From the NCBI GenBank assembly GCA_035772785.1, contig JAOCPU010000019.1:481235-545234 (forward strand): 64,000 nt of DNA, read 5' to 3'. Source of the stretch: Phlebiopsis flavidoalba. Lineage: Eukaryota; Basidiomycota; Agaricomycetes; Polyporales; Phanerochaetaceae. The notes beneath the pieces were generated by a model. It ran no database searches, was not told the origin of the DNA, and worked only from the letters and a program-made list of their open reading frames with translations. The position numbers and the translations under genes are program-made. The stretch's first letter is position 1, and each line of letters starts with the position of its first letter. This document shows, one piece after another, positions 39,372 through 51,971 of this stretch.

Positions 39372-39504
39372 CATACAATCTCGGCCCTTATGACAGACCA
39401 TGGGCGTTTTGAACATTTTCAACAACGGAATATGAATTCACGCGAATAAATCGCGAATCCTTAGCTAGGTAGACGTGCACAATATACTGCGAGTCGTGCG
39501 AAGA

Positions 39505-41193
39505 TTATACAGTCCGCTCTGCTACTAGCTGGATCTCTGTGATACCCAGCCCACCTCTGCACTCCCACACTTTGACGACCTCCAAACCCGCGCGCGACGC
39601 CAGCATGCTAAGCTGATCCGCACGCCGTTCAAGTCCATTCACAAGTGTGAGTACCATCATGTCAAGATTGTGCATGGCGCGTGTGTGGGTCCCCATAGTT
39701 CGCAGGTAATGGTTCTGGCGCAGAGGCCACATCTCCACTGCCACCACCGTGGTATTCATGAGCGGGTCAATCACCAGAATCCGTGAACGTGCCGACATTG
39801 AGCCACGGATCTGTTTGAGGATGGTGACACATTTTTCATCATGCCAGTCGTGGCTGAAAATACGGCTCAGGTATTTGGTCCGCCTATAGAATCTAAGTGC
39901 GACTTACAGGACAAAACGCAGCATGTAGACATCCGCATCTTTGACGGGATTGTCGACGAAGAAGTCGTGGGCCATGAAAGTCATACGCGACAAAGCCTTC
40001 TGGATATTTGCTCGACCACAATGCCGTTGCTTTGTCACGGAAGAGGAGGACGGTCCTGTATGATAAACCTTAACTTGGGATGTGCTTTGGCTAACGCGAA
40101 ACAAGGCTCATGCTCCCTACAGGCCACAGCTAAGCACCCGATGCGCGTGTTACGGTTTTTCAGAGTATCTTACCGGCGCCACCCCTCCCGCAACACACAT
40201 CGACGACGAGCCCATTTTCTAACATTGACCATGGGTAGTCTGAGAAGTCGATCATCATAGCATAGTGAGCGTAGGCCGAGCGCGTGTGGAGAGTATGTGA
40301 TTCACCATAGCATACCCCACGCGCTAGAATTTCTCCTTGACCCGACATCGCATGCGTGAATACCTCCATACTAGGATTGGGTGGAACCCGCCGTCTGGAT
40401 CTTCGGCAGCCGCTTCAAGCCAATCCCAATACGATCCGTCGGTGTGTACGGGCCTTGCACATCGCCAGGGCGTCGTGAGTAGAGGTAGAATGGGTCAATA
40501 CAGGGTCTCGCAGCACGTCTGGCAGTTTGCACGCCGCGTTGAAGGTGTCAACACTTCTGTAGCAGGCATAAGAAGGTGGTGTATAGAAGAGAGATGGTAC
40601 GGACGCTACGACATCAGTACACCCAGCTCCGTAAGGCCTCGTTATCAACAAGGCATCCGCTAATACGATTGTTATCGAACCGATCCGTGTCTACTTCTTG
40701 GAAGATGTGGGCTGAGGTTAGAGTTCGCATCAATCGAGCTGAGAATTGTGTTGTCAATAAAGATATATCAACTCTGCAGGCGCATGGTGAGACGTACCAA
40801 GCTTTGACGTGTTCACAACCCGATTTTTTATCAGCTATTTCATCAATGCAAACTCCCCCGCAATGGCCCTCCTTGCTGTGTTTAGCAATGATGTCCCGCA
40901 ATTCTATGCTCAACCGCAACATGGAGAGCCCTGGATTCGAGGAATTGCGCGGACGCCTCCATGATTTCGGGTCTGGGGGTCATGCACCAGCTCGGTAAAT
41001 TGCGCCGCTGGCGGCGATCAGGATACGCCGAGCATTGTAAAGCTCCCATGATGGTAGTTGAGGTATGGATTTGTCTAGTGTAGCAAGTCCTAGTGAGTCT
41101 TCTCTCTCCCACTCTGAGATGACTGTTTCGGAAGCTTCAAACGACCAAGTTAACCAATGCGCGGAGCGTCTGAGCACGTGTAGGGGTAGACAT
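39505..41193 (-). CDS. SAM-dependent O-methyltransferase (COMT-like)
   Basis: The protein would transfer methyl from S-adenosylmethionine to a hydroxyl of a small, probably aromatic, molecule. The ATG at 41191-41193 is followed by TRAQTLRALVNL. A helical dimerisation-type N-terminus follows (SIPQLPSWELYNARRILIAASGAI, about 40990-41065). A winged-helix part comes next (HIFQEVDTDRFDNNRISGCL, about 40650-40715). The SAM-binding loop VVDVCCGRGGAGK lies at about 40180-40215 and AKAHPKLRFIIQDRP near 40045-40105. Then MLRFVLHDWHDEKC spans an intron at about 39850-39905 and carries the catalytic His of plant-type O-methyltransferases. IRGSMSARSRILVIDPL (about 39755-39810) and a C-terminal strand end at TAA 39505-39507. 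Frame changes occur at several points. The specific substrate is unknown. Confidence 0.88.
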
Positions 41194-42497
41194 CATTAAG
41201 CGGGGGTTGGTGCGTGTCGCCTGGACCGGCTTTGTCTTATATGTTTGGATCTAACCCTGACGCGCTCAGTGATATTGCGAACGAGCAAGACCACAAATCA
41301 GCGTCATTCATTGCTTGCACTCTTGACGGATAAGAGTGCGACGGCACTTGGGGAGTTCCTTTGCCCACAATAGCGTCACGCGGGTGTTCAAGTCGCCCGC
41401 ACACAATTGAACGGATCAATGAAGAAGTCCATGGAGACTCAAGACTGCCCACCAGAAACAAGAGCGTCAGATATCGGTCACAGGTCTGATGTGTGAAACT
41501 CATGGTTTTCGCACCTTGGTAAAAGGCTGAGCGTCATTGAAGCCCGCGCGACCTCCGACAGACCGGGGAACATTCGAAGACTTTGACTTAACACCGTGTA
41601 CTCCCCTAGAGCCGTTTTTAGCGTGCTCGCACCGATGGGGTCGACCCTCGCTGAGACTTTGGAGAGACCTGTGGCCTGTGGGCTTGGGGGTAAAGCAGGT
41701 CCCTCTGTGCTGTATCGACTTACTGCGCCCCGCAGGCCTCCAAAGGTACCGTACGGCCCGAGTGCAGACGGGATGATCAGGATGCCTGCTGCCAGCGGGC
41801 AGAAGGTCCCAAAGAGTGGTAGTGGTAGAGCAACAAACATGGCTACGGCGTCTATATACCGCACGCGTCGTATTGTGGACGCGCCGTGGCACGTGACTGA
41901 AAACCTCAGACAATTTGGCCCTCCTGCAGAATAAATGACAGTCATACCGTCAAAGGGATAAAGCCCAGAAATACAGGCAATTGGCCCCAAGAGTATAAGT
42001 ACCCCAAGGCTACTTGTCTATCGCCCTCCAGGTAGGTTTGGCATCAGCCAGCATGCCCCGCTGGCCATTGAACATGACGCCATGTCGGGCAATCAGACAC
42101 GTAAAAAAGGATAATTTGAACCCGCACCATGGAAAGAAACATTTAATCAAACAAAGAAAGACCGTGCTACAACGATCAATAACTGAGCAAGACATATGAG
42201 TATCTTTTGAAGAGAGACCTAGATAACAATCCCGTTATGAGATATCTGAATAACATGTCACGGTAGGGCATCGGCTTGTTATAAGTAGCCTCCCTTGCAA
42301 ATCCAACTGGCACGTTGTTTCGTACGCCCGAATCAAGGTCAAGTAACATGACAAAGAACGTGCCATCCTAGCCCTTGCCCCACATTGATCTGATCCATCG
42401 TTTGCCTCACGGATTGCATTTCAGCGGCCACAAACGGCTGCAAGGATGCGTATGGTACCAACCTCGGCCTCTTCGACAGTATATGCCAGCTCAGCCT
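41194..42497. other. unassigned stretch with one long open frame
   Basis: The minus frame 41478-41990 is open for 170 codons. It includes a hydrophobic stretch (VAMFVALPLPLFGTFCPLAAG) that could be a membrane span, but there is no family match. The rest is AT-richer and holds no recognised gene. The MYND gene may extend left of 42498 in another frame. Confidence 0.3.
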
Positions 42498-42945
42498 TCA
42501 TTGCAATCGCGACGCTCGCGCACGCAAGCCGGCGTAGAGGAACTTGGTCTTAGCGTTTTCTGCGTCGAGGCCAAGCTCAAGGGCGCGTACCGCCGCATTC
42601 GCAGAGCGTGTTGGCGGTGTGTGTTGCTTGAGGTAAAAGTGCGGAGAGTCTTGAGCTTCACTTCGTATGCGCCAAGACCCGGCTGGCCACTGAGGCGCGA
42701 GTTTCAGTTTGCATTTCGCCTTGTGTGTTGGCCAAGCAGCTTTTTGGCAACTTTGCTCTGTGTGTTTCCGTTCAGTCACGGGTAAGGGGAGAGAGACGAT
42801 GCAGGAGATACATACACAGTATATGTCGATTTTAACATCCGCTAACAACGAAAAAAGGTGACGTTAGGCCCTTTGGATACCCAGCATTGTTGACATTGGG
42901 TGAGTTCGTGACGGATGGGCAGAAGGTCCTGGTTGGAGGGGCCAT
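42498..42945 (-). CDS. MYND zinc-finger protein (frameshifted)
   Basis: The ATG at 42943-42945 opens a short lead containing LPIRHELTQ. A MYND finger follows: the CQQCW pair (about 42885-42900), a Cys pair in CSGC form near 42835-42850 and a YC at about 42820. An intron is likely here, starting GTATGT. The second half, CQKAAWPTHKAKC, lies at about 42710-42750. All zinc-ligand positions are present, but single-base insertions or deletions separate the segments. The part after the finger (ANAAVRALELGLDAENAKTKF) is helical. MYND domains mediate protein contacts; no further role can be given. The promoter and 5' end are duplicated at 52583-52880. Confidence 0.72.
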
Positions 42946-43122
42946 GTGGAGGTGCTAGAGTTTGTGTAATAGCCGCGGGTAGTGGAAAGAAAGGAAGGAC
43001 GCAGGCGTAAGAGATGCGGTCGAAAGAGAGTGAGCTAAATATGGGAATTCATTACCGAACGTCGCAGGAATGCTGACTAAGCGGGTTGTCCCGTTTTGTA
43101 GTGTCGCTACGCCACATCAGCG
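42845..43122 (-). repeat. duplicated promoter and MYND-gene head, copy 1
   Basis: Read on the minus strand, this stretch matches 52583-52880. The best-conserved part is a block of about 75 bases, roughly 110-180 bases upstream of the ATG. It contains GTGGCGTAGCGAC (43103-43115) and CGGGACAACCCG (43082-43093). A second conserved block covers the start of the coding region. Confidence 0.75.
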
Positions 43123-43322
43123 CTTCCCAATTTCTAAGGCCACGGGCAGAGTGTATCCTAGTGTATGTTGCTCCAAGCTCCTGCTGTGTTTCATGCGACA
43201 AAAAAAAATTCTATTTCTGTAGTGAAGCTTTGGTCGTCCTTTCGACTGTTATTTCTAAGTACCTAGCGAGTACCGAAACTCGCCAAATGCTTTCGGAAAA
43301 GCACACGCTTTCACGAGCGTTC

Positions 43323-44900
43323 CTATCTCTGGGAAGGCTGGGAATTGTGATAAGGCGAATCTCTCCTCGTCGAATCCAAAGCGACTATGACGCGCAGGGG
43401 GTGGTCCACAAAACCTTCCTCCTTGACCTTTAGAGCAGCATCCTCGAATGCCGTGGGGGTATCTTGGGCCTCGAACGACGCGAAGACCAGCACCATCAGC
43501 TGAGGAGCCATTTTGCGCACGGTTGCAAGCTCAATGGCGGTCACAGTCCGATTGTGTCTTCCAGTGCCTCTCGCCGAGTTGGAGAATTTAAGGTTGTTGC
43601 ACGAGTCGAGGATTCGGAAGAGATCTTCGGTAGAGACGACCAAAGGTACCCACAGAGATTGAGCTGGGTCAGAGATTGGCCTATTTCTTCTAGCAAACCA
43701 ACGAGTTTCCGGAGAGGAAAGGGGCCGGGCAAAGCACGACGACCCCGCTGGTATAGTTCGACGGCGCACCCATGCCGAGCTTAACACTTTCGAAGGTGTC
43801 ACGGAACGTCACAATTGCAGACAGCAGGGAATGTAATTTCTTGGGGGTTGGGACGGCTCTACGATATACGTAACTCCAGCGAGATGCTGCGAAGGGTCTG
43901 GGATGAGATACGGCGAAGTAACGCAGGTCGCTATTAGAGCAGTCATCCACGCAGGGCATTTTGAGGACAAACAAAGAGTTCCAGTTTTTCCAGAGAGCAG
44001 AATGCCGTGTCCGTCAATCGGAGATTTTCCAGTAGAAGGGGGTGCAAGTCCGAGCCGACGGCGACACGAAGTTTCCGCAGATTCCGCACAGAGATGACGA
44101 CAGAGTTGTGATCGCCTCATAACCAAACTGGCATGAAGTGTTGACACAGATCTCTTGGATATTTTGTGCCATATACCGTGCTGCGAAAGGGATATCCAAG
44201 ACCGGCTGATCGATACCCTGCCTTAGGGGGTGGGAACCAGTCCGGTATCTTCAAACAAGTCAATTCTTCATGCGCAAATAGCTTCCAATAACGAAGTTCA
44301 GGGATGGAGTACCGGTTCGCATTCGAAGGCGCGTGAGGTGGGGAAATGCGGCCTGCTCGCCGTATTGTGCCTGCATGATCCCGAGGAAGGAGAGAGTTCT
44401 GGGAGTGAGAGAACCCGTTCATTTTCACAGATGATCCACCTGAGTTCTTTCACCCGCTCGGCGTAGAACCTGAAACCGGCTCCATTCGAATGCCGTCGGG
44501 TGGCGGAGAACACTTTCCTACCCAAAGTATAAGCAGTGGTAAAACCACAGCGTGAAGGTGGCCGAAGTAGAAGCGTACCCATGATTTAGAACCTCGATCG
44601 AAGGAGACGACGTCAGACGGGGATGGAAGATGTACAGGAGCCGCTTCGTCAGTCGGACGTCGGAGCGCCAGCTAGCCCTCATGACGGGCTCATAGAATGC
44701 CTTGCAGACCAGTGCCAGAGATGTCAGTGTCTTGAGATCCGGATTCCCAGATTTTGTTTCAACGATATTTTTGAACTATGTACTGGAGAATCTCATCGAT
44801 CCATAAAGCGGACCGGGAGTCGGCGCAGGGTTTCATGGTTAGAGGATACTCCTGGTGACGATGATGAAAGATTGGGGGTGGAGGTGAAACGGCTGGCCAT
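43323..44900 (-). CDS. F-box/LRR-like protein
   Basis: The call rests on layout and wording common to the large basidiomycete F-box/leucine-rich-repeat group, which recruit substrates to SCF ubiquitin ligases. The ATG at 44898-44900 gives MASRFTSTPNLSSSSPGV, followed by LPVRFMDEILQYIVQ, typical of an F-box helix near the start. Across introns come ERVKELRWIICENERVLSLPEL (about 44375-44460) and LFAHEELTCLKIPDWFPPPKAG (about 44225-44285). A Leu-rich series follows to SVKLGMGAPSN (about 43755-43790) and LTQLNLCGYLWSSLPKI (about 43630-43680). The end reads MAPQLMVLVFASFEAQD and a tail to about 43323. No strict LRR consensus is seen, and the F-box is partial because of a frame change near 44795. 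Confidence 0.55.
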
Positions 44901-46452
44901 GGTTCATGGCGGGTCCTTTTTATAGTGAAAGACGACCGTTGTTTTGTCCGGGTTTGCGTCGTGGTCCGGTGGCCGGTGGCCAGGTGGCCAAACGCACGTC
45001 GGCAACTGACGCCGCGGAGTCCGCGTTGTGATCTGTGACTTTGTGAGACAAGAAGGGAGCACACAACAATGAAACGTACACATCAAAGAGCAGCAGATAT
45101 TTGGCTGTGCAAATAGCGCAGCCAAGTGTCCGAGCCTCTGGAGGTTAGGATGGTCGGTCAGTGCGCACGTGCCCATCTACCTCCTGCTATTGCTACGATG
45201 GTGGGATCGTGACGCTCCTCCTTCCCATCCTCGATGATGGAGTGATATAATGGCACTAATTTTGTTTCTCTTCGACAGGTCGGGGGCTCGAGGGCGTCGC
45301 CTTGCATATGGTGTCTTTAACACAGTGAAGATCTCATGCGTTGCCTTGTATGGCCTGAGAGCGACCCCTTGGCTGAATAATCGATAGCGCTTGCGGCTTC
45401 ACTGTCTTTCTGCAACAAAATGATTCGGTTTAAGCTCCACCATAAGTATACCGATGCGAATTTCACACACCATAATGCGATATCATCCTACCAGCCTGAA
45501 GCGACGATCACAACTTGCTCAGTACTAAGGCATTCACGAAAGGGGGAAACGAAACTCACGCCCATGCTTTATTGAAGATGCACATCGGTCCATGAACCTC
45601 ATCATGCGCTACATCTCCAGGATCGAATGACCAGTCGGACGCGAATCTAACGCAAATGAGAGGATACAGTCTGCGAGCTTGCATGGTCAACTGAGCTGAT
45701 TTTGCGGAGCTTGTATCATATTACGGGCCCCCGCTGAGACCGTTTACTGTGCAAGGACCGTAAAGGAGACGGAGGCTGACTGAGAATCGCTGGCGGTTTG
45801 AAGGTCCTGAGAAAACGGAAAGCACGCATCACCATAGCCGGCACTCACGCTGTGTCTAGTGACAGGACTAAGGAGGATATTCGCAAGAGCGTCGGATACT
45901 CAAGCACAACTTCGTATCCTTTGTTTTCTTGAATCAAGTCTGGGGGTGAGCAATTCTGTACGAGGCTACTGTATCCGATGGGCTTCTTCTCTAGAATGAA
46001 TGGCGAAGTACGGCGCGGTTAAGGCACGCAAAGTTTGATCCTACTCACACCCAGCATTTGGTCTCTGATTGTGAACTCGTATGCTTGTTCGAAGCAATTA
46101 TTTCCTGGAGCGGAATAACGAAATTCTTAAAGTCAACGCAAGCCATGGTATGGAAAGGAGACCGCCGTGGTGGATGAACGTAACCGTGACTCTGGGCTGG
46201 GAAGGGACCGGGATTGATGGGATTACCGAATGCGGGGCTTGGGATGGCGTGCCTTGGCGGTCAAAGCGGCGCGGGTTCGCGGGCGCTTACTCCTTGAGTG
46301 CTCGCTCACTCTCGTCCTCATCGTCAGCGACCTCGAGCCTCGTCGTTCTCAACGACAAGACCCTACGCTGTTTCTCTTCCACCTCAAGCTGGAGCTTAGA
46401 GATTCCTATACTCCCTCTCTGCGTCGCTTCGCGATCGCACGAGGCCGCTCTG
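44901..46452. other. intergenic between divergent F-box-like and ubiquitin protease genes
   Basis: About 1.5 kb shows no recognised gene. It should hold both promoters. The open frame starting at 46081 runs into the ubiquitin protease start and is probably leader sequence. Confidence 0.4.
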
Positions 46453-49400
46453 ATGGCCATAACGAAATGGATACCAGCCTTCGGCGCAGCTAATCCAACG
46501 GCGACCCCCATCGGCCCCTCCCCCAAAGGAGATTGTACCTGTCATTACTACCAGCAGAAAGCGAAGCAATTTGGTCTCGGAGAATGTACGTCTATATCCT
46601 ACCTCTTGTGGCGTTACTCACACTCTAGTGGGCAGTTTGGAAAACACCTGGTAACGCCATCTTGCCTTTACATTCCTTCGCCGCCGTCCGGACACACCCC
46701 CATCGTTCGCCGCACATATATCAGTCGGCAGGACAAGGTCTCTACCACAATACAGCGACACCCAATTTTGGTGTACTTTTTACGCTGTTCGTCGTGGAGC
46801 GTTGCCCAAGTACATTCACACGTATGCTGGTCCCCCTCTGGTGATAACCCGGAAGCTACCACATGATGTACCGTCGGTCCATAGTCCAGCCCCAGGCCCT
46901 CCCTTTTCCCTTACCGCTTATCTCCGCTCCCAGCCCACTACCCATAGCTTAACAACTCTATCGCAGTCTGTACGCAAACTCTGTCCTACAAGCGTTATAT
47001 TTCTGCGGACCCTTCAGAGAATTGCTCGGTTTCCAGTATCCAGATCCTTTCGCAGATGCTCTCCCTCCGCCGACCACTCTTGACCTCCCACCACCTACGC
47101 AGCCGCCTCAACCCACGGCGCGTCCAAAGGCGAAACGCAAAGATTCCATCACAGAGGTTCTTGGCGTTCCCCGTGCCCGGTCGACCCCGGTCTCAAGCTC
47201 GACGGCGCCCCCACCAGGTCCCCCACCACTACCAAGCATACCCATTCCCGGCCATGCACCGAAAACGCTGCTATCTGCGCTGCGCTCGCTATACCTTCAT
47301 ATCAGATTCGCAACCCGGCCGACAAGGGAACCGTCGCTCCGCGCGCGTTCATAGACAAATTGAAGGAGCTCAACGAGCTTTTCGATCAACTATGCACCAA
47401 GATGCGCAGAGTTTTTGAACTACCTCTTGAACCAAATCGTCGAGGAGATGGACAAGGACCAAAAGGAGGCACCAATTGGCAAACGGTTCGCCGAACGGCA
47501 CACCGGGGGAAGACTGTACGTCATCCTTTTATTCTATGAATAAGCCGGAGATTCATCCGGCATACCCAGTGTCGGCATCCATATGGCACGCTGTCCTCCG
47601 CGGGCATGCGACGTTCCTCACGAAAGAAATACGCTCGTGCATCAGCCTCTTCGAAGGTGTTTCTCACAAGCGAAAACGCGTCTGTCTCACCTGCGAGACC
47701 CGTCTCATCTCGTGACGAGGTCCTTCCTTGACCTCTCCATCGACATCGAGCAGAACTCCAGCGTAACCGCGTGTTTGCGCCCAGTTCAGCGCAAGCGAGA
47801 TGTTGTGCCAAAGGAACAAGTTCTTCTGCGATTTCGTGTTGTGACCTCCAGGAGGCTGACGAACGGTGTGTAGATCATCCATCGCCCATCTATGTGCTCG
47901 GTGCCTGACTAACAGCTAATCATTGCCAATAGGATGAAGATCAAGAAACTGCCAAATGTCGGCTCGCGCTGCAGCCTCAAGCGCTTCAAGTAGAACCAGG
48001 AAGACGTGGGCAAAAGTACATCAAAAACTAGCATATCGCGTAGCCGTTCCGCTCGAGCTTAGGCAATGTGGTCTTCAACACCGTCGACGATGCTCAAAAC
48101 CCCGACCGCCTCTACGAGCTTTTTTGCTATCGTTGTGCATATTGGCAAGGGAGTATCGCCCTGTCTTCTGTATGGTTCCTACGCTCACGCTAGCCACAGT
48201 GGTCCGCATCATGGTCATTACGTAAGCGTCGTGAAGGCTCGCGGTACGTGGTTCCTATTCGATGACGACACCGTCGAGACGGTCATAAGAGTCCGACATA
48301 ATACCGAAGTACTTTGGCGACTCGAATGCGGGCTCTGCATATGTCCTCTATTACCAGGCCGTCGATCTCGACAAATCCGCTCTCGAAAGGGGAGAGCTCG
48401 GGCGCCTACGGAAAGTAGCCTGAACCCGTCGCGTCCCGTCGTACCCATCGACTCGTCCTGCGAGTCAGTCGACCGACACTCGCAACGACATTTGAAAGCG
48501 ATGAGACTACTGTCTCGTCACCCGCCCTCCCACGGGTCTCACGCCGCAGACGTCTGAAGACACCGAGACGTCAGGGCCCTCGTCGCAGCATCCGCCTCCG
48601 TCAATTCATTCACCCTCTTCATCCTCACCGCAGTCCATACCTCCTCCACAACCACCACTATCCCTCGCCATACCACCGACATCAAGTAGTGTGGACAATG
48701 CGACATCCTCCCCCACTGTACCGTCGACGCCTGGAGGTTCGGATCGAAAGCGCTTCTTTCAATTCGCTTCGCCATTCGCCCTCAATCGGTCTACAGACCG
48801 AATGCGCCCATCAAGCTCACACGGAGGCTCGGTGCAAAGAAACAGCGTGGTTGAACCACCACCGCCCGTACCGTCAATACCAATTCCGTCAACCTCACAC
48901 CCTCGTGAACAGCGACCACCCCGCCCGATAACCTCCCCATCACCAAAGTCAGCGCCGACCTCACTCGCTCCCTGCGCCGCTGACCGCTATCAACTCGAAC
49001 GGCACAGAAAAAGAAAAGAGCTCCAGTACCTGGTGGAAGCGGAAAAGTCAAACATGAGAAGCCACCGGCCGAGCATAGGACGTCTGTGCTCGACGACGCG
49101 GCGCCACGCCGTGGTACAAGTTAGCGAACAAACATATCAGTCGGCAAGCTATCAGAGTTTGTCTGGCCTCCGCGATAGCGATCATCGATGCCGACAACGC
49201 CTATATCCTCGGCCACAGCGACGCCACCCGACTCGGGCCTCTGTGCCAGATGGGAGCCTCCATCAACGACGCGAGCGCGGAGAGAACAGGGAAGAAGACT
49301 CCAAGCAGGCAGAGACCTTCGACTGCACAGGCGCAATCGATAGATCGGCCAACTTCGACGCTGTTTTCTCCCATAACCTGCCATGCCTACGAGCCCACCA

Positions 49401-49825
49401 CCCGCTCGCCCATCGACCGCCCATCCCGACAACACGTGCCGCAGCCAAACGGAAGCGTCGCACCCTCCTTCCCGCAGCCCGCACGTTCGAGCCACCAGGC
49501 CTCACACGCGCACACGCCTTCTGTCTCGCGCCGCCCTCGCTGGGCTACGCGCCATCATCGAACCGGGTGCACGACGAGCACACTCGCCGAGAGCGCGAGT
49601 TCGTCGTCGGGCGGCACGACGTCGAAGGCTAAACGCGCGACACGGAAACTGAGTCTTACTTGCCGCGCCAATGCTGGGGTTCGACGGACTGAGAGAGACA
49701 AGGATGAAGAGGCCGCATACGCCCACACGGCTGCATCGAGCCAACGTGACGTTGGTGTGGATGTCCGCTCCCATATTTGCTTCGAGCTTTGTTTATTATT
49801 GCCATGTATTATTGGATCCTTATGA
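46453..49825 (+). CDS. ubiquitin carboxyl-terminal hydrolase, UBP9/UBP13 (USP) type
   Basis: This is a cysteine protease that removes ubiquitin from proteins. The ATG at 46453 begins [12 protein letters not shown] segment KQFGLGE precedes an intron (from about 46588). A tiny exon carries the FGNT part of the Cys box, with one extra A near 46635. After a long intron comes [19 protein letters not shown] (about 46970-47030). The [18 protein letters not shown] region lies near 47398-47452, and LVHQLFEGVLTSETRCLTCE (frame-split) at about 47636-47700. [18 protein letters not shown] is at about 47727-47780 and LALHLKRFKYQED near 47960-48005. The His box [21 protein letters not shown] lies at about 48207-48267. 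A long Ser/Pro-rich tail (48430-49640) contains [14 protein letters not shown]. The catalytic domain matches the UBP9/13 (USP12/46-like) group. The last residues and the stop are uncertain. Confidence 0.88.
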
Positions 49826-50166
49826 CAAGGTGTTACACATTTGCTAACGCGAATACGCTGTAACTCATGTCGCCCTAATTGCACAACTATTTTCGCGCAG
49901 TTTTGAATAGTCGCTGAGCTTGGCTAGTCGCTAAATGATATACGGAGTTGTCTAGTTTGTCAATGACTGGTAATAAAAACGGAAAGAAAAGAGATAATTC
50001 GCGTCATAGGCAGCCTCGTCTGCCAATGATGTCGGGTACTCTACCGACGTGCGCTTGTGCCTGCCGTACCTGCTTCCCGCCTTCATCTTCACCCACGACA
50101 ACGACATCTTCGTCTCTCGCCCCTCGTCGTTTCCACTCGCTTTAGGAACACTGTGTTTCTCTTGAA
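49826..50166. other. intergenic upstream of the Skt5-like gene
   Basis: This stretch holds the ubiquitin protease 3' flank (AT-rich 49830-49980) and a C/T-rich promoter or leader just before 50167. No gene is seen. Confidence 0.5.
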
Positions 50167-51971
50167 ATGTCTTGTCTCTTACCCCTGCCTTTGGGTACTA
50201 CAGCGCCACGTGCCGCCAAAAACACGCGACGTGGACATGTTACTGCGCATAACCGCCTCGTGTCCCCTCCACGCCACCGCCCCCCCTCAAAAACATCAGG
50301 TCGAGATCCGAGTATAGGGCCAAGTCGAAGTAATAGTGAGCTTCTATATGACCTATATCAGTATGCTGGCAGTCGCGACGTATCTCTTGTTTTTCTAAGT
50401 CAAGTCACGGCCGCGAGTTGCTCTAGAAGAAAAACAGTACCCCCACCACACCACCACCGCTTCCCAGCAGCAGCTTTTTTTTTTTTTTTTTTTCTAGTAC
50501 GATTTACTATGCGTTTGTCTGAAAGCCGCACTCCTCACCGACATTTTGGTGTGCTCACGTCCCACCAGTCCGTCAGAGCTCAGACCTCTCCGACTACCAC
50601 AGCGCCAGGACCCATCCTTGATCATTCACACCTGCGTCCGGGAAAGCAGGCTGCTCTATACTCTCACATGCGCCGTACTCTCGAGCTATACCGAGCGAAT
50701 GCGAAGAAGACACAAGACCCAGATGTTCAGTTCGAGTTTGCGGTGTTTATGATCGGCAAAGCGTCCAAGACGATGCCGATACCTGTCCCAACCGCTGGCA
50801 ACGTCATGGAGGTAGAGAAAGCGGAGCAGAACGAGAGGGAGCTCATCCGTGAAGCGACCGCCCTCCTCAAGCGCAATGCAGACCGCGGACACATGCCATC
50901 CCAGTACTTCCTCGCGGACTGCTACGCAAATGGCATCGGCACGCACAAGAAGCCCCGACAAGACTTTGACCGCGCATGTCAGGACCCTCTCTTCGTGCTC
51001 GCCGCCAAGCACGGACACCCTGATGCCTTCATATCGCGCAGGGACGTGCTGCGAGAACGGATGGGCTGGGGGGTGCCGTCGCGAGAGCGGCAAAGCGCTC
51101 CAATTTTATCGACTAACGGCTGCTGCTGCGCTTCATCCCGGCGCGATGTATCGCCTCGGTATCGCAGAGCTCAACGGCGAGCTCGGACAGTCCAAGAGCC
51201 CCAAAGAAGGCGTCAAGTGGCTCAAACGTTCTTTTGGGCCGAGCATGCCACTGCCGAGTTCCCCACGCCTTGCACGAGCTCGCTCTCTCCTACATTGAGC
51301 GGGGTATCGACAACGTCCGTTTTTGTCGACTTCGAATATGCGGCCGAGTTGCTGGCGCAGGCGGCAGAGCTCGGTTACGCACCAAGCGCGTTCCGGTTAG
51401 GAGAGTGCTACGAGTACGGCAAGATGGGTTGTCCGCAGGATCCAGCACTATCAATCCACTATTATGTATGTCACTTGCACCTTTCTTCTACTTTCTCTCA
51501 TATGCCATATACAACACTACCAGAATATCGCCGCTCAGCAGAATCATCGTGATGCTTGCTTTGCCCTCACGGCATGGTACCTTGTCGGCTCGCCTGGCGT
51601 ACTTCCCCAATCCGACACTGAAGCATTCCTTTGGGCGAAGAAGGCGGCGGAGGGTGGTCTTGTCAAGGCGATGTACGCCGTGGGCTACTTCTCCGAGGTG
51701 GGCATAGGTACCGAAGCCAATCTGCCCGAGTTCGTCGACTCATTTCGTCTTTATGATTCACACTGACTATATCGCCAACGCAGAGCGATCAAATGGTACA
51801 AACGCGCCGCAGATATGGGAGACAAGCGTGCGTCGCAACGGCTGAAGAGTTTCTGCTCCTGTCGAGCGTGCGCCGGGCGGGCCTGGCTCTGGTCTTGCAC
51901 CGGGATAGTAGTGGGACACAGGGTCGGGCAAGGGTCCGAAAGACAAGGACAAGGATTGCATCATCATGTGA
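50167..51971 (+). CDS. Skt5/Chs4-type Sel1-repeat activator of chitin synthase with CaaX end
   Basis: Skt5/Chs4 proteins bind and localise a class IV (Chs3-type) chitin synthase at the plasma membrane. After a Ser/Pro-rich start from the ATG at 50167, a conserved helical part reads ALYSHMRRTLELYRANAKKT (about 50650-50710). Sel1 repeats follow: ATALLKRNADRGHMPSQYFLADCYANGIG (about 50855-50940), AAALHPGAMYRLGIAELNGELG, ALHELALSYIERGID (about 51270-51310), LLAQAAELGYAPSAFRLGECYEYG (51345-51420), an intron from about 51469, ACFALTAWYLVG and EAFLWAKKAAEGGLVKAMYAVGYFSEVGIG (51620-51710), and AIKWYKRAADMGDKRASQRLK. The C-terminus, reached after a frame change, reads PKDKDKDCIIM then TGA 51969-51971, a farnesylation-type CaaX box as in yeast Skt5. 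A poly(T) run at about 50476-50493 falls inside the N-terminal open frame and may belong to an intron. Confidence 0.88.

Noticed and set aside
41478..41990. Single-exon 170-codon minus-strand membrane-protein gene
   Set aside because: It has one hydrophobic stretch but no motif, no clear promoter context and no splicing evidence. It is kept only as a note in the unassigned stretch.
49121..49884. Minus-strand open frames opposite the ubiquitin protease tail
   Set aside because: These are shadows of a Ser/Pro/Arg-rich low-complexity tail on the plus strand.
50474..50495. Run of about 18 T as a Pol III terminator or RNA gene end
   Set aside because: No tRNA or other RNA gene precedes it. It lies in or beside an intron of the Skt5-like gene.
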